Source: Methylotenera mobilis JLW8 (lineage in GTDB: Bacteria > Pseudomonadota > Gammaproteobacteria > Burkholderiales > Methylophilaceae). From it: DNA of 64,000 nt. This document shows, one piece after another, positions 18,228 to 28,012 of this stretch. The DNA is taken from assembly GCF_000023705.1 (NCBI RefSeq), contig NC_012968.1, forward strand, positions 2,232,001 to 2,296,000, given 5' to 3'. The number at the start of each line of letters is the position of its first letter. Position 1 is the stretch's first letter. The notes under the pieces were generated by a model. It was not told where the DNA came from, made no database searches, and saw nothing but the letters and a program-made list of their open reading frames with translations. The translations under genes were made by a program, and so were the position numbers.

Positions 18228-18584
18228 ATGGATACCATTTTCTTAAGCGAAGTTAAAGTACAAACCAAACTCGGCGTACCCGAGTGGGAGCGCATGACCC
18301 CCCAGACCATTATCCTAGACATAGAAATTGGCTACGACCTCAGCCGCGCCTGCCAAAGCGATGATGTGAATGACACAATAGACTACGGCGCTGTGGTTGG
18401 CCGCGTGCGTGACACCCTGCAAGAAAACAGCTTTCAACTGGTTGAAAAACTCGCAGAACACCTTTGCCAGCTGATATTAAAAGAATTTAGTGCGTTAAGC
18501 GTGAAGATAAAAGTGGCTAAACCTACGATATTGCCTGGATTAAAGGCGCTAGGCGTAGTGATTGAGAGAAAGAAACAACCTTGA
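18228..18584 (+). CDS. folB: Dihydroneopterin aldolase
   Basis: 118 aa, normal length. FolB converts 7,8-dihydroneopterin to 6-hydroxymethyldihydropterin and glycolaldehyde in folate synthesis. Motifs visible are the N-terminal TKLGVPEWER, the NDTIDYGAVVGRV segment with the conserved Tyr, FQLVEKLAEHL and the KVAKPTILPG loop. AAGG lies six bases before the ATG. It is flanked on both sides by REP-like repeats. Confidence 0.95.
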   Translation: MDTIFLSEVKVQTKLGVPEWERMTPQTIILDIEIGYDLSRACQSDDVNDTIDYGAVVGRVRDTLQENSFQLVEKLAEHLCQLILKEFSALSVKIKVAKPTILPGLKALGVVIERKKQP

Positions 18585-18630
18585 ATGAAGTTGTAAAAAT
18601 ATGACTTTCGCCAAAAAACAAGATAAATCA

Positions 18631-18664
18631 AACTGGATTCCCGCCTACGCGGGAATGACAGATT
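18631..18664. repeat. REP-like repeat, copy 2
   Basis: ACTGGATTCCCGCCTACGCGGGAATGAC with the palindrome ATTCCCG...CGGGAAT. The layout is like the dispersed ATTCCC-N-GGGAAT repeats known from Neisseria and other betaproteobacteria. It lies between folB and xerD. Confidence 0.65.
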
Positions 18665-18782
18665 AAGTAGCGCGTCACCCTATTTAGGCACTCCGAGTAG
18701 CAAAACCTGCGTGAGCAGTTTCGTCAATCAGCAGTTTGAACACTGCGACAAGCCACTAAATTTCGCGCATAGCGCGGAGTGA

Positions 18783-19691
18783 CTAGCCTCTCGGATGATG
18801 CGCCGCATGTAACTTCTTCAGGCGCTCGCGTGCCACATAGGTATAGATCTGCGTTGTCGAAATATCAGAATGCCCAAGCAACATCTGCACTACCCTCAAA
18901 TCTGCACCGTGATTAAGCAAGTGTGTGGCAAAGGCATGGCGCAGTACATGCGGCGACATATGCTTAGTAATACCCGCTAGCAAAGCATAACGCTTAATCA
19001 TGTGCCAAAACGTTTGGCGCGTCATGGCATCACCGCGGTTGGTAACAAACAAGGCATCGCTCAGACGGTTTTGTAGAATCTGCGGCCGAGCTGCCTTTAA
19101 ATAATGTGAAATCCACTCTACCGCATTCTCGCCCATCGGCACTAAACGCGTTTTGCTGCCCTTACCCGTAACGCGCACCACGCTATCACTCATGCTTACT
19201 TCGCTGGTTTTTATCGAAACCAACTCTGAAACACGTAAACCACTGGCGTATAACAACTCAAGCATGGCTTTATCACGCAAACCTACAACATCATCCACAT
19301 TTGGCGCATTCAACAGGGCCATCACTTCTTCCTCATTCAAACTCTTAGGTAAGCTACGCGGCAGTTTGGGTGATTCAATCTGCAATGTGGGGTCTATTGC
19401 TATCAGGTTCTCACGCAGGTTATAGCGATAAAAACGCCTTAAGCTGGCGATTAGACGACCAATACTACGCGGCTTACTGAGCGGGAACTTAACCGCCAAA
19501 TACTGTTGTACATCGGCTTTATCTATGGTGAGCAATTGTTTATGTTGTGAGCTTGCCCAAATAGCAAATGCGGTTAAATCTAAGCGGTAACTGTCTAATG
19601 TATTTTTAGACAACCCATCTTCCAACCAAATCGCATCAAGAAAAGAGTCTATAGCTGCCGCATCTTCTGGCGCAAGTGTATACTCACTCAT
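18783..19691 (-). CDS. xerD: Site-specific tyrosine recombinase XerD
   Basis: 302 aa. XerD acts with XerC at the dif site to resolve chromosome dimers. Catalytic elements are visible: Arg in ASGLRVSELVSI, the HVLRHAFATH box, His in LLGHSDISTTQIYTY and the nucleophile Tyr in that same segment. The start is the ATG at 19691, which overlaps the end of ogt and has GAAGG upstream; a GTG at 19709 would add six residues. Overlap with ogt implies co-translation. Confidence 0.95.
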   Translation of the reverse strand: MSEYTLAPEDAAAIDSFLDAIWLEDGLSKNTLDSYRLDLTAFAIWASSQHKQLLTIDKADVQQYLAVKFPLSKPRSIGRLIASLRRFYRYNLRENLIAIDPTLQIESPKLPRSLPKSLNEEEVMALLNAPNVDDVVGLRDKAMLELLYASGLRVSELVSIKTSEVSMSDSVVRVTGKGSKTRLVPMGENAVEWISHYLKAARPQILQNRLSDALFVTNRGDAMTRQTFWHMIKRYALLAGITKHMSPHVLRHAFATHLLNHGADLRVVQMLLGHSDISTTQIYTYVARERLKKLHAAHHPRG

Positions 19692-20223
19692 GCAAGCTGC
19701 CTTCAGCACTTGTTAACTCATTCTGCAACAACCACTGCTTAATCAGCCAACCATTGTGCGTGCCTTGCATAAAGCCACCTAAGCCATTTTTAGCAACAAC
19801 GCGATGGCATGGAATCACCAACGGTAAACGATTAGCACCACAGGCGTTAGCAACCGCACGTGGCCCCGAGCCAATTTGCAACGCAAGCTCGCTATAGGTA
19901 CGCGTTTGCCCGCGTGGTATGGCTGCGATGGCCTGCCACACTTTTTGCTGAAAACTGGTGCCAACTTGCTCTACGGGCAAGCTAAAATCATAACTGGCTT
20001 GCTGCAAATACTGCAGCACTTGCTTAGTAGCACTATCCACCAATGAATGTGTAGAAGCCACTTCGAGCGCGATCTCTCTTTGCGGCGGCAATGCCTGCAC
20101 GCTTGCCGGTAGCGCCAACAGCTCTATCATTAACTGATGATCATGGATAGCAATGCGCACCCCACCAAAAGGCGCACGGATGAAAGCATCATCACACAAG
20201 TTTTGAGGGTTGGTATTCATCAT
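19684..20223 (-). CDS. ogt: Methylated-DNA--protein-cysteine methyltransferase
   Basis: 179 aa. It repairs O6-alkylguanine by moving the alkyl group to its own cysteine, the Cys of LVIPCHRVVAKNG. Also present are the helix-turn-helix region (SELALQIGSGPRAVANACGANR) and the FQQKVWQAIAAIPRGQT motif. The N-terminal Ada-type regulatory domain is absent, so it is of the Ogt type. It overlaps xerD by eight bases. ATGATG at the start leaves two adjacent start codons possible. Confidence 0.94.
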   Translation of the reverse strand: MMNTNPQNLCDDAFIRAPFGGVRIAIHDHQLMIELLALPASVQALPPQREIALEVASTHSLVDSATKQVLQYLQQASYDFSLPVEQVGTSFQQKVWQAIAAIPRGQTRTYSELALQIGSGPRAVANACGANRLPLVIPCHRVVAKNGLGGFMQGTHNGWLIKQWLLQNELTSAEGSLHE

Positions 20224-20372
20224 GTCATATTAAACCAAAGCCAAAAGAAACCCAAAGGAAACCAAAGCCTGCTTAAACATAGGCAAGGTGGTAGAAACAA
20301 CGAGTATCAGTGATGTGCATACCTAGCTTAAAACTAGCGTAGAAACGAATCAATACTATCAGGCGCACATAA

Positions 20373-20405
20373 CAAAAAACCCCAATGATTTTCATCAATT
20401 GGGGC
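20373..20405 (-). terminator. Rho-independent terminator after rplS
   Basis: On the minus strand CCCCAATTGATGAAAATCATTGGGG followed by TTTTTTG closes the rpsP-rimM-trmD-rplS operon 27 bases after the L19 stop. Confidence 0.88.
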
Positions 20406-20433
20406 TTTAAGTGTATTACGCTAAAACTAAGTA

Positions 20434-20829
20434 TTACGCTTTTTCTACTGGCGCCATTACTTCTTTGTCGCGTGCTACTAATTTCTCTTTAATACGTGCT
20501 GATTTACCTGAACGCTCACGTAGGTAGTACAGTTTCGCACGACGTACATCACCACGACGTTTCAATTCAATTGAAGCGATTAATGGTGAGTAAGTTTGGA
20601 ATGTACGCTCAACGCCTTCACCTGAAGAGATTTTACGCACGATGAATGATGAGTTCAAACCACGGTTACGTTTAGCAATAACAACGCCTTCGTATGACTG
20701 CACACGTTTACGTGTACCTTCAACTACGTTTACGCCAACCACCACGGTGTCGCCTGGCGCAAATTCTGGGATTGTTTTGTTTAAGCGGGCAATTTCTTCC
20801 TGCTCTAACATTTTAATAATATCTGCCAT
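20434..20829 (-). CDS. rplS: 50S ribosomal protein L19
   Basis: 131 aa, slightly longer than E. coli L19 (115). L19 sits at the 30S-50S interface. The sequence has [36 protein letters not shown] and [21 protein letters not shown], followed by a short charged tail. It is last in the operon with trmD about 65 bases upstream. Confidence 0.97.
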   Translation of the reverse strand: MADIIKMLEQEEIARLNKTIPEFAPGDTVVVGVNVVEGTRKRVQSYEGVVIAKRNRGLNSSFIVRKISSGEGVERTFQTYSPLIASIELKRRGDVRRAKLYYLRERSGKSARIKEKLVARDKEVMAPVEKA

Positions 20830-20894
20830 CTTCTTTATCTCTTTCGGTTGCCCGTCGGAGTTCCTTTTAATTGTGAAGAAACTTGTTCCTGCTA

Positions 20895-21632
20895 CTAATC
20901 TTCTTGCAGCAGCCGTGTTTCCTCTTTCGTCAACGGCCTTGCGGCCAATAAATCGGGACGTTGATCCCGGGTTCTATGCAATGACATTTTCAAACGCCAC
21001 TGCTTAATCTTGGCATGATTACCAGACATTAACACCGCCGGTACCTTCACACCTTTATATTCCTCTGGTCTTGTGTAGTGTGGGCAGTCTAATAAGCCAT
21101 CAACGAATGAATCTTCAATCGCAGAGTCAATATCGCCCAACGCACCTGGCAACTGACGAATAATCGCATCCATCAATGCCATGGCAGGTAACTCACCACC
21201 ACTTAACACATAATCACCAATCGATATTTCTTCATCTACCTCAGCATCAATTAAACGCTGATCGACACCCTCATATCGACTGGCAAGCAATACCAATCCT
21301 TGCTTTTTACTTAACTCCATCACTTTCTGATGGGTTAACGGCTTACCGGCTGGAGACAAATGCACCACCCAACTGCCACTCTGTTCCGTAGATTGCGCTG
21401 CTTTCGCGGCGCCTATCGCCTGCTCTAACGGCTGCACCAGCATAACCATGCCAGGACCACCACCATACGGCCTATCATCAACGGTTTTATGATTGTCGCT
21501 AGTGAAGTCACGCGGATTCCAAAAGCCAATCTCATAAATACCCTGCTGCATTGCCCTGCTTGTAATGCCATGCTTAGTGATGGCATCAAACATTTCAGGA
21601 AACAGGGTCACAATGTCAAATTTAAACGCCAT
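20895..21632 (-). CDS. trmD: tRNA (guanine-N1)-methyltransferase
   Basis: 245 aa. TrmD methylates G37 of tRNAs with S-adenosylmethionine and prevents +1 frameshifting. The trefoil-knot SPOUT fold motifs are clear: [42 protein letters not shown] and [12 protein letters not shown]. It lies between rimM and rplS in the standard order. Confidence 0.97.
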   Translation of the reverse strand: MAFKFDIVTLFPEMFDAITKHGITSRAMQQGIYEIGFWNPRDFTSDNHKTVDDRPYGGGPGMVMLVQPLEQAIGAAKAAQSTEQSGSWVVHLSPAGKPLTHQKVMELSKKQGLVLLASRYEGVDQRLIDAEVDEEISIGDYVLSGGELPAMALMDAIIRQLPGALGDIDSAIEDSFVDGLLDCPHYTRPEEYKGVKVPAVLMSGNHAKIKQWRLKMSLHRTRDQRPDLLAARPLTKEETRLLQED

Positions 21633-21665
21633 AACTCAATTTTAATGGTTGGATGTTAACGAAAA

Positions 21666-22256
21666 CTAAAAGTCTTCATCCCAATCAACCAGCATTGATT
21701 TAGCCTCTAAATCAACCGTCAATACAACATCTGCAACAAACGGGATCAAGCGCTCTTGCGGCTTATCTTTGCCTGCTTCTACCGGCACTGCATCGGACTT
21801 AGCTTTACTGTCTGCTTTAGCACTACTATCTGGCTTAACTAGAGCATCAGGTTTAACTACAAGCACATCATTTGCACCTGTTTCAAACACTTCGGTAATT
21901 ACACCAAAATCAACACCTTGACTGTTAGTCACACGTAAACCGACTAAGTCTGACCAGTAGTATTCGTTCTCATCAGGCTCAGGCAATTGCGCTCTAGGCA
22001 CAGCAATCTGTTTACCCTTGCAAGCAAACGCAGCATCACGGTCATCGATACCTACTAATTTCACAACAATCACATCGTTATGAATTTTAGCGGTTTCTAC
22101 CACCATTTCGCGCCAGTCATCACCCTTACCCAGCCACCAAGAATCGTAATCAAATAGACCGTCGATTGCTTCTGTATCGGGCACCACTTTGAGCCAACCA
22201 TAAACGCCGTAGGGCGCAACTATGCGCCCCATTACCACCATGTTATCCACAGCCAT
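21666..22256 (-). CDS. rimM: Ribosome maturation factor RimM
   Basis: 196 aa. RimM helps assemble the 30S head near S19 and 16S helix 33. The N-terminal RimM fold (MGRIVAPYGVYGWLKV) and the C-terminal PRC-barrel are present. Between them, after NDVLVVKPD, there is an extra Ala/Lys/Ser/Asp-rich stretch of about 30 residues ahead of ERLIPFVADVVLTVD. This insertion looks disordered and resembles in composition the tail of the neighbouring S16. Confidence 0.95.
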   Translation of the reverse strand: MAVDNMVVMGRIVAPYGVYGWLKVVPDTEAIDGLFDYDSWWLGKGDDWREMVVETAKIHNDVIVVKLVGIDDRDAAFACKGKQIAVPRAQLPEPDENEYYWSDLVGLRVTNSQGVDFGVITEVFETGANDVLVVKPDALVKPDSSAKADSKAKSDAVPVEAGKDKPQERLIPFVADVVLTVDLEAKSMLVDWDEDF

Positions 22257-22291
22257 TTTAATGGCTCAGGCTAACGCCTAAGCCTTTTAAA

Positions 22292-22729
22292 TTAAGCGTC
22301 TGCAGCAGGTGTTTCAGCTTCAGCAGCTTTAGCCGCGGCAGCAGCTTCTGCGGCTTGAGCATCAGCTTCTGCCTTAGCAGCTTCAGCGGCTGCTTTTAAT
22401 TTTGCAGCTTCTGCAGCATCAGCTTTAGCTTTAGCAGCTTCAACTTTAGCAGCGTCTTTTGCCTTAGCAGCGATAGCAGCTTCTGGGCCTTTAGCGTGGA
22501 ATTTAACCAAACGTGCAACTGTTTCTGACAATTGCGCGCCGTTATTTTGCCAGTGAGTAACACGAGCTAAATCAATACGTAAACCTTCAGCATTTGCGCT
22601 AGCTGATGGGTTGTAAAAACCAACACGCTCAATAAAGCGGCCATCACGACGGTTGCGTGAATCAGCTACAACTACGTTGTAGAAAGGAGTTTTTTTCGCG
22701 CCACCACGAGCTAAACGAATAATAACCAT
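22292..22729 (-). CDS. rpsP: 30S ribosomal protein S16 with long Ala/Lys-rich tail
   Basis: 145 aa, of which the first ~80 are normal S16 ([36 protein letters not shown]). The remaining ~65 residues are almost only Ala, Lys, Glu and Asp in near-periodic [15 protein letters not shown] runs, predicted helical. E. coli S16 has 82 residues. The tail should not affect the conserved fold; its role is unknown. It is the first gene of the rpsP-rimM-trmD-rplS operon. Confidence 0.95.
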   Translation of the reverse strand: MVIIRLARGGAKKTPFYNVVVADSRNRRDGRFIERVGFYNPSASANAEGLRIDLARVTHWQNNGAQLSETVARLVKFHAKGPEAAIAAKAKDAAKVEAAKAKADAAEAAKLKAAAEAAKAEADAQAAEAAAAAKAAEAETPAADA

Positions 22730-22889
22730 AATCTTTGTTCTCTTTTGAAAAATTTAAAGCAGAAAGGCGCGGATTTTACGTTATTTCTGCACCACTTGGC
22801 AAGCTATTTATCGATATTTCTTATCAACCAATAGTTTGTATCAAAAGGTTTATATAAGAAACAATACGAAAGATGCTTAACCGCCAACT

Positions 22890-23570
22890 TTATGCATGCA
22901 TTTTATAACGGGTAGGGTCTGCCAACCCTGCGGCAAAGAAGCCGTCGCGCCGCAAGCGGCACGAGTCACACAAACCACAGGCTTCACCTTCACTATCAGC
23001 CTGATAGCATGAAACCGTCATGGCATAATCAACACCAAGCTCTGTACCCAGCGTAACGATTTGCGCCTTGGTCATATCGATCAATGGCGCATGTATCGTA
23101 ATGGTTTTGCCCTCCACCGCACTTTTGGTGGCAAGGTTAGCCATATCCTGAAACGCCTTAACGTACTCACCGCGGCAATCCGGATAACCAGAATAATCCA
23201 AAGCATTCACGCCAATAAATATATCCTGCGCCTGCAACACCTCCGCCCAAGCCAACGCTAGCGACAACATAATCGTATTGCGCGCTGGTACATAAGTAAT
23301 AGGGATGCCCTCTGTAGCACTAACTGGCACTGCAATTGCATCATCCGTGAGCGCAGAACCACCAAACAGCGACAAATCTAGCTGCGCCGTTTTATGCGCG
23401 GCAGCGCCCATGACCTTTGCTACATTTTTAGCAGCCTGTAATTCCGCGATATGGCGCTGATGGTAATCCAAGCTCAGGCAATAACACTCAAACCCTTGAC
23501 TGCGTGCATAAGCCAGCACGGTCGCAGAATCTAAACCACCGGAAAGTAAAACAACTGCGTTTTTCGTCAT
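22890..23570 (-). CDS. queC: 7-cyano-7-deazaguanine synthase
   Basis: 226 aa. QueC makes preQ0 from 7-carboxy-7-deazaguanine, ammonia and ATP for queuosine biosynthesis. It has the PP-loop [13 protein letters not shown] and a C-terminal zinc site ([17 protein letters not shown]). It overlaps queE by four bases (ATGA), so the two are translationally coupled and act in successive steps. Confidence 0.97.
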   Translation of the reverse strand: MTKNAVVLLSGGLDSATVLAYARSQGFECYCLSLDYHQRHIAELQAAKNVAKVMGAAAHKTAQLDLSLFGGSALTDDAIAVPVSATEGIPITYVPARNTIMLSLALAWAEVLQAQDIFIGVNALDYSGYPDCRGEYVKAFQDMANLATKSAVEGKTITIHAPLIDMTKAQIVTLGTELGVDYAMTVSCYQADSEGEACGLCDSCRLRRDGFFAAGLADPTRYKMHA

Positions 23571-24205
23571 TTACCAGGCACCTCGCCCCATAAAATCTTA
23601 TGCAACTGCAATTGCATGCGCACAGGCAATTTATCCGCCAACACCCAATCTGCCAAATCTGCCGGCGCTAACTGGCTATACACCGGTGAAAACAGTACCG
23701 AGCATTTTGCTGTGAGCTGTTCTTTTGCCAGAAAATCCTTTGCCCACTCATAATCTGCGCGGCTGCATAGCACGAACTTTACTTCGTCGGCCTTTTTAAG
23801 ATGGGCTAAATTACCCCATAGATTGTTCTTCAGCTCTCCAGAATCCGGTGTTTTAACATCGAGTATCACAGATACACGAGGGTCTACGGGAGCAATATCT
23901 ATCGCGCCACCAGTTTCCAAAGAAACACTATAGCCCTGATCACATAAAGCTTTGAGCAAGACGTGGCAATCTTTTTGCGCAAGCGGCTCACCACCGGTCA
24001 CGGTGACGTATGGCGTAGCGTACTCGGCCACTTTGGTGATGATGTCTTCAACCTCCATATTACTGCCGCCGCTAAATGCATAGGCGGTATCGCAATACAC
24101 GCAACGCATTGGGCAGCCGGTAAGGCGCACAAATACCGTAGGCAGCCCGACACGTGAGGACTCACCTTGGAGCGAATAGAAAATTTCGTGGATTTTAAGT
24201 TTCAT
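23567..24205 (-). CDS. queE: 7-carboxy-7-deazaguanine synthase (radical SAM)
   Basis: 212 aa from [15 protein letters not shown]. QueE rearranges carboxytetrahydropterin to CDG. The radical-SAM cysteines are in [14 protein letters not shown] (Cx3Cx2C), followed by [11 protein letters not shown]. The ATG at 24205 is chosen because the family starts here; an upstream in-frame ATG at 24253 would add a hydrophobic stretch not typical of the family. It lies just after the terminator that ends the tol-pal operon. Confidence 0.95.
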   Translation of the reverse strand: MKLKIHEIFYSLQGESSRVGLPTVFVRLTGCPMRCVYCDTAYAFSGGSNMEVEDIITKVAEYATPYVTVTGGEPLAQKDCHVLLKALCDQGYSVSLETGGAIDIAPVDPRVSVILDVKTPDSGELKNNLWGNLAHLKKADEVKFVLCSRADYEWAKDFLAKEQLTAKCSVLFSPVYSQLAPADLADWVLADKLPVRMQLQLHKILWGEVPGK

Positions 24206-24235
24206 CGAATACTTTGCACACCAACAATAAATAAC

Positions 24236-24275
24236 GCAAAAAAATAGCGCCAATTAACCAATGGCGCTATTTTAA
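24236..24275 (-). terminator. Terminator after cpoB
   Basis: On the minus strand AAAATAGCGCCA-loop-TGGCGCTATTTT runs into a T tract. It ends the tol-pal operon ahead of queE. Confidence 0.85.
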
Positions 24276-24327
24276 CTTAAAAGCTTTATTTACCTAAACA
24301 TAGGCAAACAAACAACTTTTCCTAGAC

Positions 24328-25137
24328 TTACTTAATCGCCTCTAGTGCTTTTAGGCGCTTCTGCGCAGCAGGCGTTAACTCACTGTTAGGAAACTTGGCA
24401 ATTAAATCACGTAATGTTTTTTTAGCGCCTGGCACTAAACCCAACTGAATCTGGCTATTGGCCATATTAAACATCGCATCCGGCACCTTAGGGCTATCCG
24501 CATAGGTATCAATCAGCTTTTGCTGCGTAGCAATCGACGACTTATAGTTCTTTAACGCAAACTGCGAGTAACCTAAGCCGTACATCGCTTCAGATGCGGA
24601 ACTACTATTAGGATAATCCTTTAGGAATTTATCGTAGGTGTTAAAAGCATCTTTATGCTTAGACTCTTTTGACAAGCCATTGGCTAATTCCAACAACTGG
24701 TATTCTTGTGTGTTTTTTTCAGCCACCGCTGCCACAGGTGCTGCAGCCGCAGCTGGTGCAGACTCCAGTTTACGCAAGCGTTCGTCGCTATCTGTGTATA
24801 AATCCTTTTGACGCTGCAGTGCAGTTTCAACTTTATGGTTGGCGATTTCTAAATCACCCTTCAACCTGGCGTTCTCTTGCTTTAATGCATCGATTTGCGA
24901 TTGCATATCAGCAAAGCCATTTTTGGTAATAGCTTCTAACGTTGTCAGCCTGGAATCATGCGACTGCTTTAAGTCTTTCAGTGCTGACTGCGTTGCCTGA
25001 TTCTGGCTTTGCGCAGTTTTCTCAACCTCTAATATTTTCTTGCGCGCCTCATCGTCATCAAATAATGCCGAGTGACCGCTTATGGAAAATAATTGCGTTG
25101 TTAAAAACAGGCTAGACAGAATCAGGTTTTTCATCAT
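24328..25137 (-). CDS. cpoB: Cell division coordinator CpoB (YbgF)
   Basis: 269 aa periplasmic protein. It has a signal peptide (cleavage after HSA, about residue 24), a coiled-coil region (about 30-120), an Ala/Pro linker and TPR repeats from about 145 to the end (YQLLELANGLSKESKHKDAF...). In E. coli CpoB links PBP1B activity to Tol-Pal constriction. It is the last gene of the ybgC-tolQRAB-pal-cpoB unit, 23 bases after pal. Confidence 0.94.
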   Translation of the reverse strand: MMKNLILSSLFLTTQLFSISGHSALFDDDEARKKILEVEKTAQSQNQATQSALKDLKQSHDSRLTTLEAITKNGFADMQSQIDALKQENARLKGDLEIANHKVETALQRQKDLYTDSDERLRKLESAPAAAAAPVAAVAEKNTQEYQLLELANGLSKESKHKDAFNTYDKFLKDYPNSSSASEAMYGLGYSQFALKNYKSSIATQQKLIDTYADSPKVPDAMFNMANSQIQLGLVPGAKKTLRDLIAKFPNSELTPAAQKRLKALEAIK

Positions 25138-25160
25138 TTTTTAAAGTAATACCTAAAAAA

Positions 25161-25736
25161 TTAATCGTTTTCGTAAACTACTTCAACACGACGGTTTTGT
25201 TGATGGCAAGCTTCATCTGCGCAATTTGCTGATGCTTTTTCTTCGCCCAAGCTTACTGTTTCGATTTGTTTATCTTGCACGCCCAGCAAGTTAAATGATT
25301 TTTTAACTGAAACTGCACGACGTTGACCCAATGAAACGTTGTACTCACGTGTACCGCGCTCATCCGTGTTACCTTGCAATACTACTTTAGCGTTGCTGTT
25401 AGCAAGCAAGTATTTAGCGTGTGCTTCCACGATTGGGCGGTATTCCGCTTTTACTGAGTCGCTATCAAAGTCAAAGTAGATGTTTCTTTTTGACAAGATA
25501 TTGTTTGGATCTTTTAGTGGGTTGTTGCCATTGTTAGCATTGCTATCAATCACCACTTCTTTCACGCCTGAAGTATCTGCCGCACTGTTTGCAGATGATT
25601 GTGTAGACGCGCCTGCTGGGCTTTTATCTTGCACAGCTGCTGGTTTGTCTGTCATTGGTGTGCTTTTACAAGCAGATAACATTGCTGCCAATACTAATGC
25701 ACCCAATACTTTTTTATTAAACATTCCCTTATTCAT
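25161..25736 (-). CDS. pal: Peptidoglycan-associated lipoprotein Pal
   Basis: 191 aa. The lipobox LAAMLSAC gives an acylated Cys; a low-complexity linker leads to an OmpA-like peptidoglycan-binding domain (IYFDFDSDSVKAEY, GNTDERGTREYNVSLGQRR). It anchors the outer membrane to peptidoglycan and recruits Tol. The start is the ATG at 25736 because AAAGGAGAG lies six to seven bases upstream. It follows tolB by 42 bases. Confidence 0.97.
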   Translation of the reverse strand: MNKGMFNKKVLGALVLAAMLSACKSTPMTDKPAAVQDKSPAGASTQSSANSAADTSGVKEVVIDSNANNGNNPLKDPNNILSKRNIYFDFDSDSVKAEYRPIVEAHAKYLLANSNAKVVLQGNTDERGTREYNVSLGQRRAVSVKKSFNLLGVQDKQIETVSLGEEKASANCADEACHQQNRRVEVVYEND

Positions 25737-25778
25737 TACACTCTCCTTTAGTAAAAACAAATCTATCTATACATACCA

Positions 25779-27080
25779 CTAATTCAGTAACGGGCCCCAC
25801 GCCGGCTCGCGGATATCTCCGCCAGACTCACTCAAGCGCTGTTTCACGCGACCATCTGCAGACACAGCAGCAAGTGCACCACGACCCGCTGACCTAGTGG
25901 CATATAGCACCACACGGCCATTAGGCGCAAAGCTAGGCGACTCATCCTGATTACCTTCGCTGAGAATCTGCACTTGTCCGGTTGCTAGATTTTGCAATGC
26001 AACACGGTACCTTCCACCATCATTGCGGATCATTGCCAGCGACTTACCATCCGGTGAAAAACGCGGGCTTAAGTTGTAAGTGCCATCAAACGTCACGCGC
26101 TGTGCGTCGCCACCGAGAGAAGACACTTTGTAAATTTGCGGGCTGCCGCCGCGGTCTGAGCTGAAATACACCCATTTCGCATCTGGCGACCAAACCGGTT
26201 CGGTATCAATAGCGCTACTTTTGCTCAGCTGCTTAAGGCCACTGCCATCGGCATTAATCAAGTAAAGCTGTGAGTTGGCGGCATGCGTTAATACAATAGC
26301 CAGTTTACTGCCATCTGGTGCCCAGGCCGGCGCACTGTTATTACCTTTAAAGCTGGCCAATGTGATGCGCTGACCTGTCATTAGTGACTGCACAAAAATG
26401 ATTGGTTTTTTCTTCTCAAATGAAACATAAGCGATTTTAGTACCATCCGGTGACCATGCCGGAGAGATAATCGGCTCGTTAGACGAAACCACGGTTTGCG
26501 GATTAACACCATCAGCATCCGCTACTTGTAGCGCATAACGCCCTTTGGATTTATTAATGTAGGCAATACGACTGGCAAAGATTGCTGACTCACCGGTCAG
26601 CTTCTGGTAAATCACGTCCGCGATTTTATGCGCTGTCATCCGTAATTGGCTAGGCGTAATGTTGTAGTCCATATCCGCCAACTGGGTTTGCTTCAGCACA
26701 TCACCCAACTGGAAACTAACCTTAAGGCGATTGCCAGGCAGCGCTTCGACTTTACCAACGGCAATGGCTTGCGCCTGCAAACTTGCCCAATCACTGTACT
26801 TTACTTGTGCGATAGTGCTAGGCTTACTCGCCACGCCTGCGGTTTCCAACACGCGAAACATGCCACTACGGCGCAAGTCTGCGCTAATAATGTTGGCAAT
26901 ATTTTCTTGGTTTTTAACTGCATCCTGATTAAACGGCACAATGGCGATTGGCAATTGCTGCGCATTACCGCCGCTAATTTCAATCTCTAAAGCAGCATGA
27001 CTTACTGAGGTCATCATTGCGGATACGGTGAGTGTGCAAGCAAGCAGCACCCTCTGAAATAAACTAGGCATTTTTTTCAT
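25779..27080 (-). CDS. tolB: Tol-Pal system protein TolB
   Basis: 433 aa periplasmic protein with signal peptide (cleavage after SHA near residue 29), an N-terminal alpha/beta domain and a six-bladed beta-propeller marked by repeated SPDGTKIAY / APDGSKLAI / SPDAKWVYF motifs. It binds Pal and is released by TolA. It lies between tolA and pal. Confidence 0.97.
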   Translation of the reverse strand: MKKMPSLFQRVLLACTLTVSAMMTSVSHAALEIEISGGNAQQLPIAIVPFNQDAVKNQENIANIISADLRRSGMFRVLETAGVASKPSTIAQVKYSDWASLQAQAIAVGKVEALPGNRLKVSFQLGDVLKQTQLADMDYNITPSQLRMTAHKIADVIYQKLTGESAIFASRIAYINKSKGRYALQVADADGVNPQTVVSSNEPIISPAWSPDGTKIAYVSFEKKKPIIFVQSLMTGQRITLASFKGNNSAPAWAPDGSKLAIVLTHAANSQLYLINADGSGLKQLSKSSAIDTEPVWSPDAKWVYFSSDRGGSPQIYKVSSLGGDAQRVTFDGTYNLSPRFSPDGKSLAMIRNDGGRYRVALQNLATGQVQILSEGNQDESPSFAPNGRVVLYATRSAGRGALAAVSADGRVKQRLSESGGDIREPAWGPLLN

Positions 27081-27186
27081 ATATCGTTATGGTCAGCAAG
27101 GTCTTAAAAAAGTTCATGAAATTTTACTGTAATCTGCAATAGATGCCAGCGCATTTACACTTGCTTACATTTTACTTGCCCCATAT

Positions 27187-27993
27187 TTAGTCCTTGCTGG
27201 GGTGGAAAGTCAGCTTCAATGTCCGGAACTGCGGGAATAAAGTTTTATCTTCAGGCAGCGGTAACGGCTCAGACGCACGAATCGCCCGCTCCACCGCATC
27301 GTCACATCCAGCGATACCGCTAGATTTGGTTAACTTAGGCGCCGCACCCAGCTCACCGGTAGGCAGCAAAGTAATTTCAAACCTCACCTCCGGGTTACCG
27401 TCGCCGCATGATGATTTAATCACGTTGTTACGGATTTTCGCCTGTATCTTGGCTTTAAATTCATCCACCACACCTGCTTTAGCCGCACTAGCCTTAGGCT
27501 CAGCTGAGGTACCAGTGTCACCCAAGCTCTCCTGCTGCAGCTTTTTCAGTGCATCGTTGACCGGTGGTTTTTTAGGCTTTTCTGCGGGCTCTTGCAGCAA
27601 CTGCTTTTGTAGCTCGGCTAGCTGGTCAGTTTTTTTGACCGGCTTAGCTGGCTCTTTGGGCGGCTCTTTAATTGCTACCTTTTTTAGCGGCTCTTTTTTT
27701 TCAGGCTTTTTTTGTGCCTCGTGTTTAATCGCGATTTCCGGCTCGGGCTTAGGTTCTGGCTTCGGTTCGAGTTTGGGCTCAGGCTTAGGAATTTCCTTTA
27801 CCACAGGCGTAGTAACAACAGGCGCGCTGGCTGCCGGCAAACTATCCCACAACTCAACCTCAGCAACGCTGACAGGATGCGTAGTTTTCCAGTTAAATGA
27901 AATCAACAAGGCACCCAGCAAAATAGCGTGCACGCTGATAGAGAGCACCCCTGCCTTGAATGAGTCTGGATTTTCGCGCTGACGTAACATCAT
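27187..27993 (-). CDS. tolA: Tol-Pal system protein TolA
   Basis: 268 aa. One N-terminal transmembrane segment (about residues 15-35), a long Pro/Lys/Glu-rich spacer (repeated EPKPEPK units around 70-170) and a C-terminal TonB/TolA-like domain (VRFEITLLPTGELG ... AIRASEPLPLPED). It transmits inner-membrane energy from TolQR to TolB-Pal. It follows tolR closely. Confidence 0.95.
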   Translation of the reverse strand: MMLRQRENPDSFKAGVLSISVHAILLGALLISFNWKTTHPVSVAEVELWDSLPAASAPVVTTPVVKEIPKPEPKLEPKPEPKPEPEIAIKHEAQKKPEKKEPLKKVAIKEPPKEPAKPVKKTDQLAELQKQLLQEPAEKPKKPPVNDALKKLQQESLGDTGTSAEPKASAAKAGVVDEFKAKIQAKIRNNVIKSSCGDGNPEVRFEITLLPTGELGAAPKLTKSSGIAGCDDAVERAIRASEPLPLPEDKTLFPQFRTLKLTFHPSKD

Positions 27994-28012
27994 GAAAAAT
28001 TAGCCTACTATC

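Noticed and set aside
27194-27982. 262-codon plus-strand ORF opposite tolA
   Set aside because: It is a by-product of the Pro/Lys/Glu repeats of tolA; it is Ser/Gly-rich, low in complexity and has no family features.
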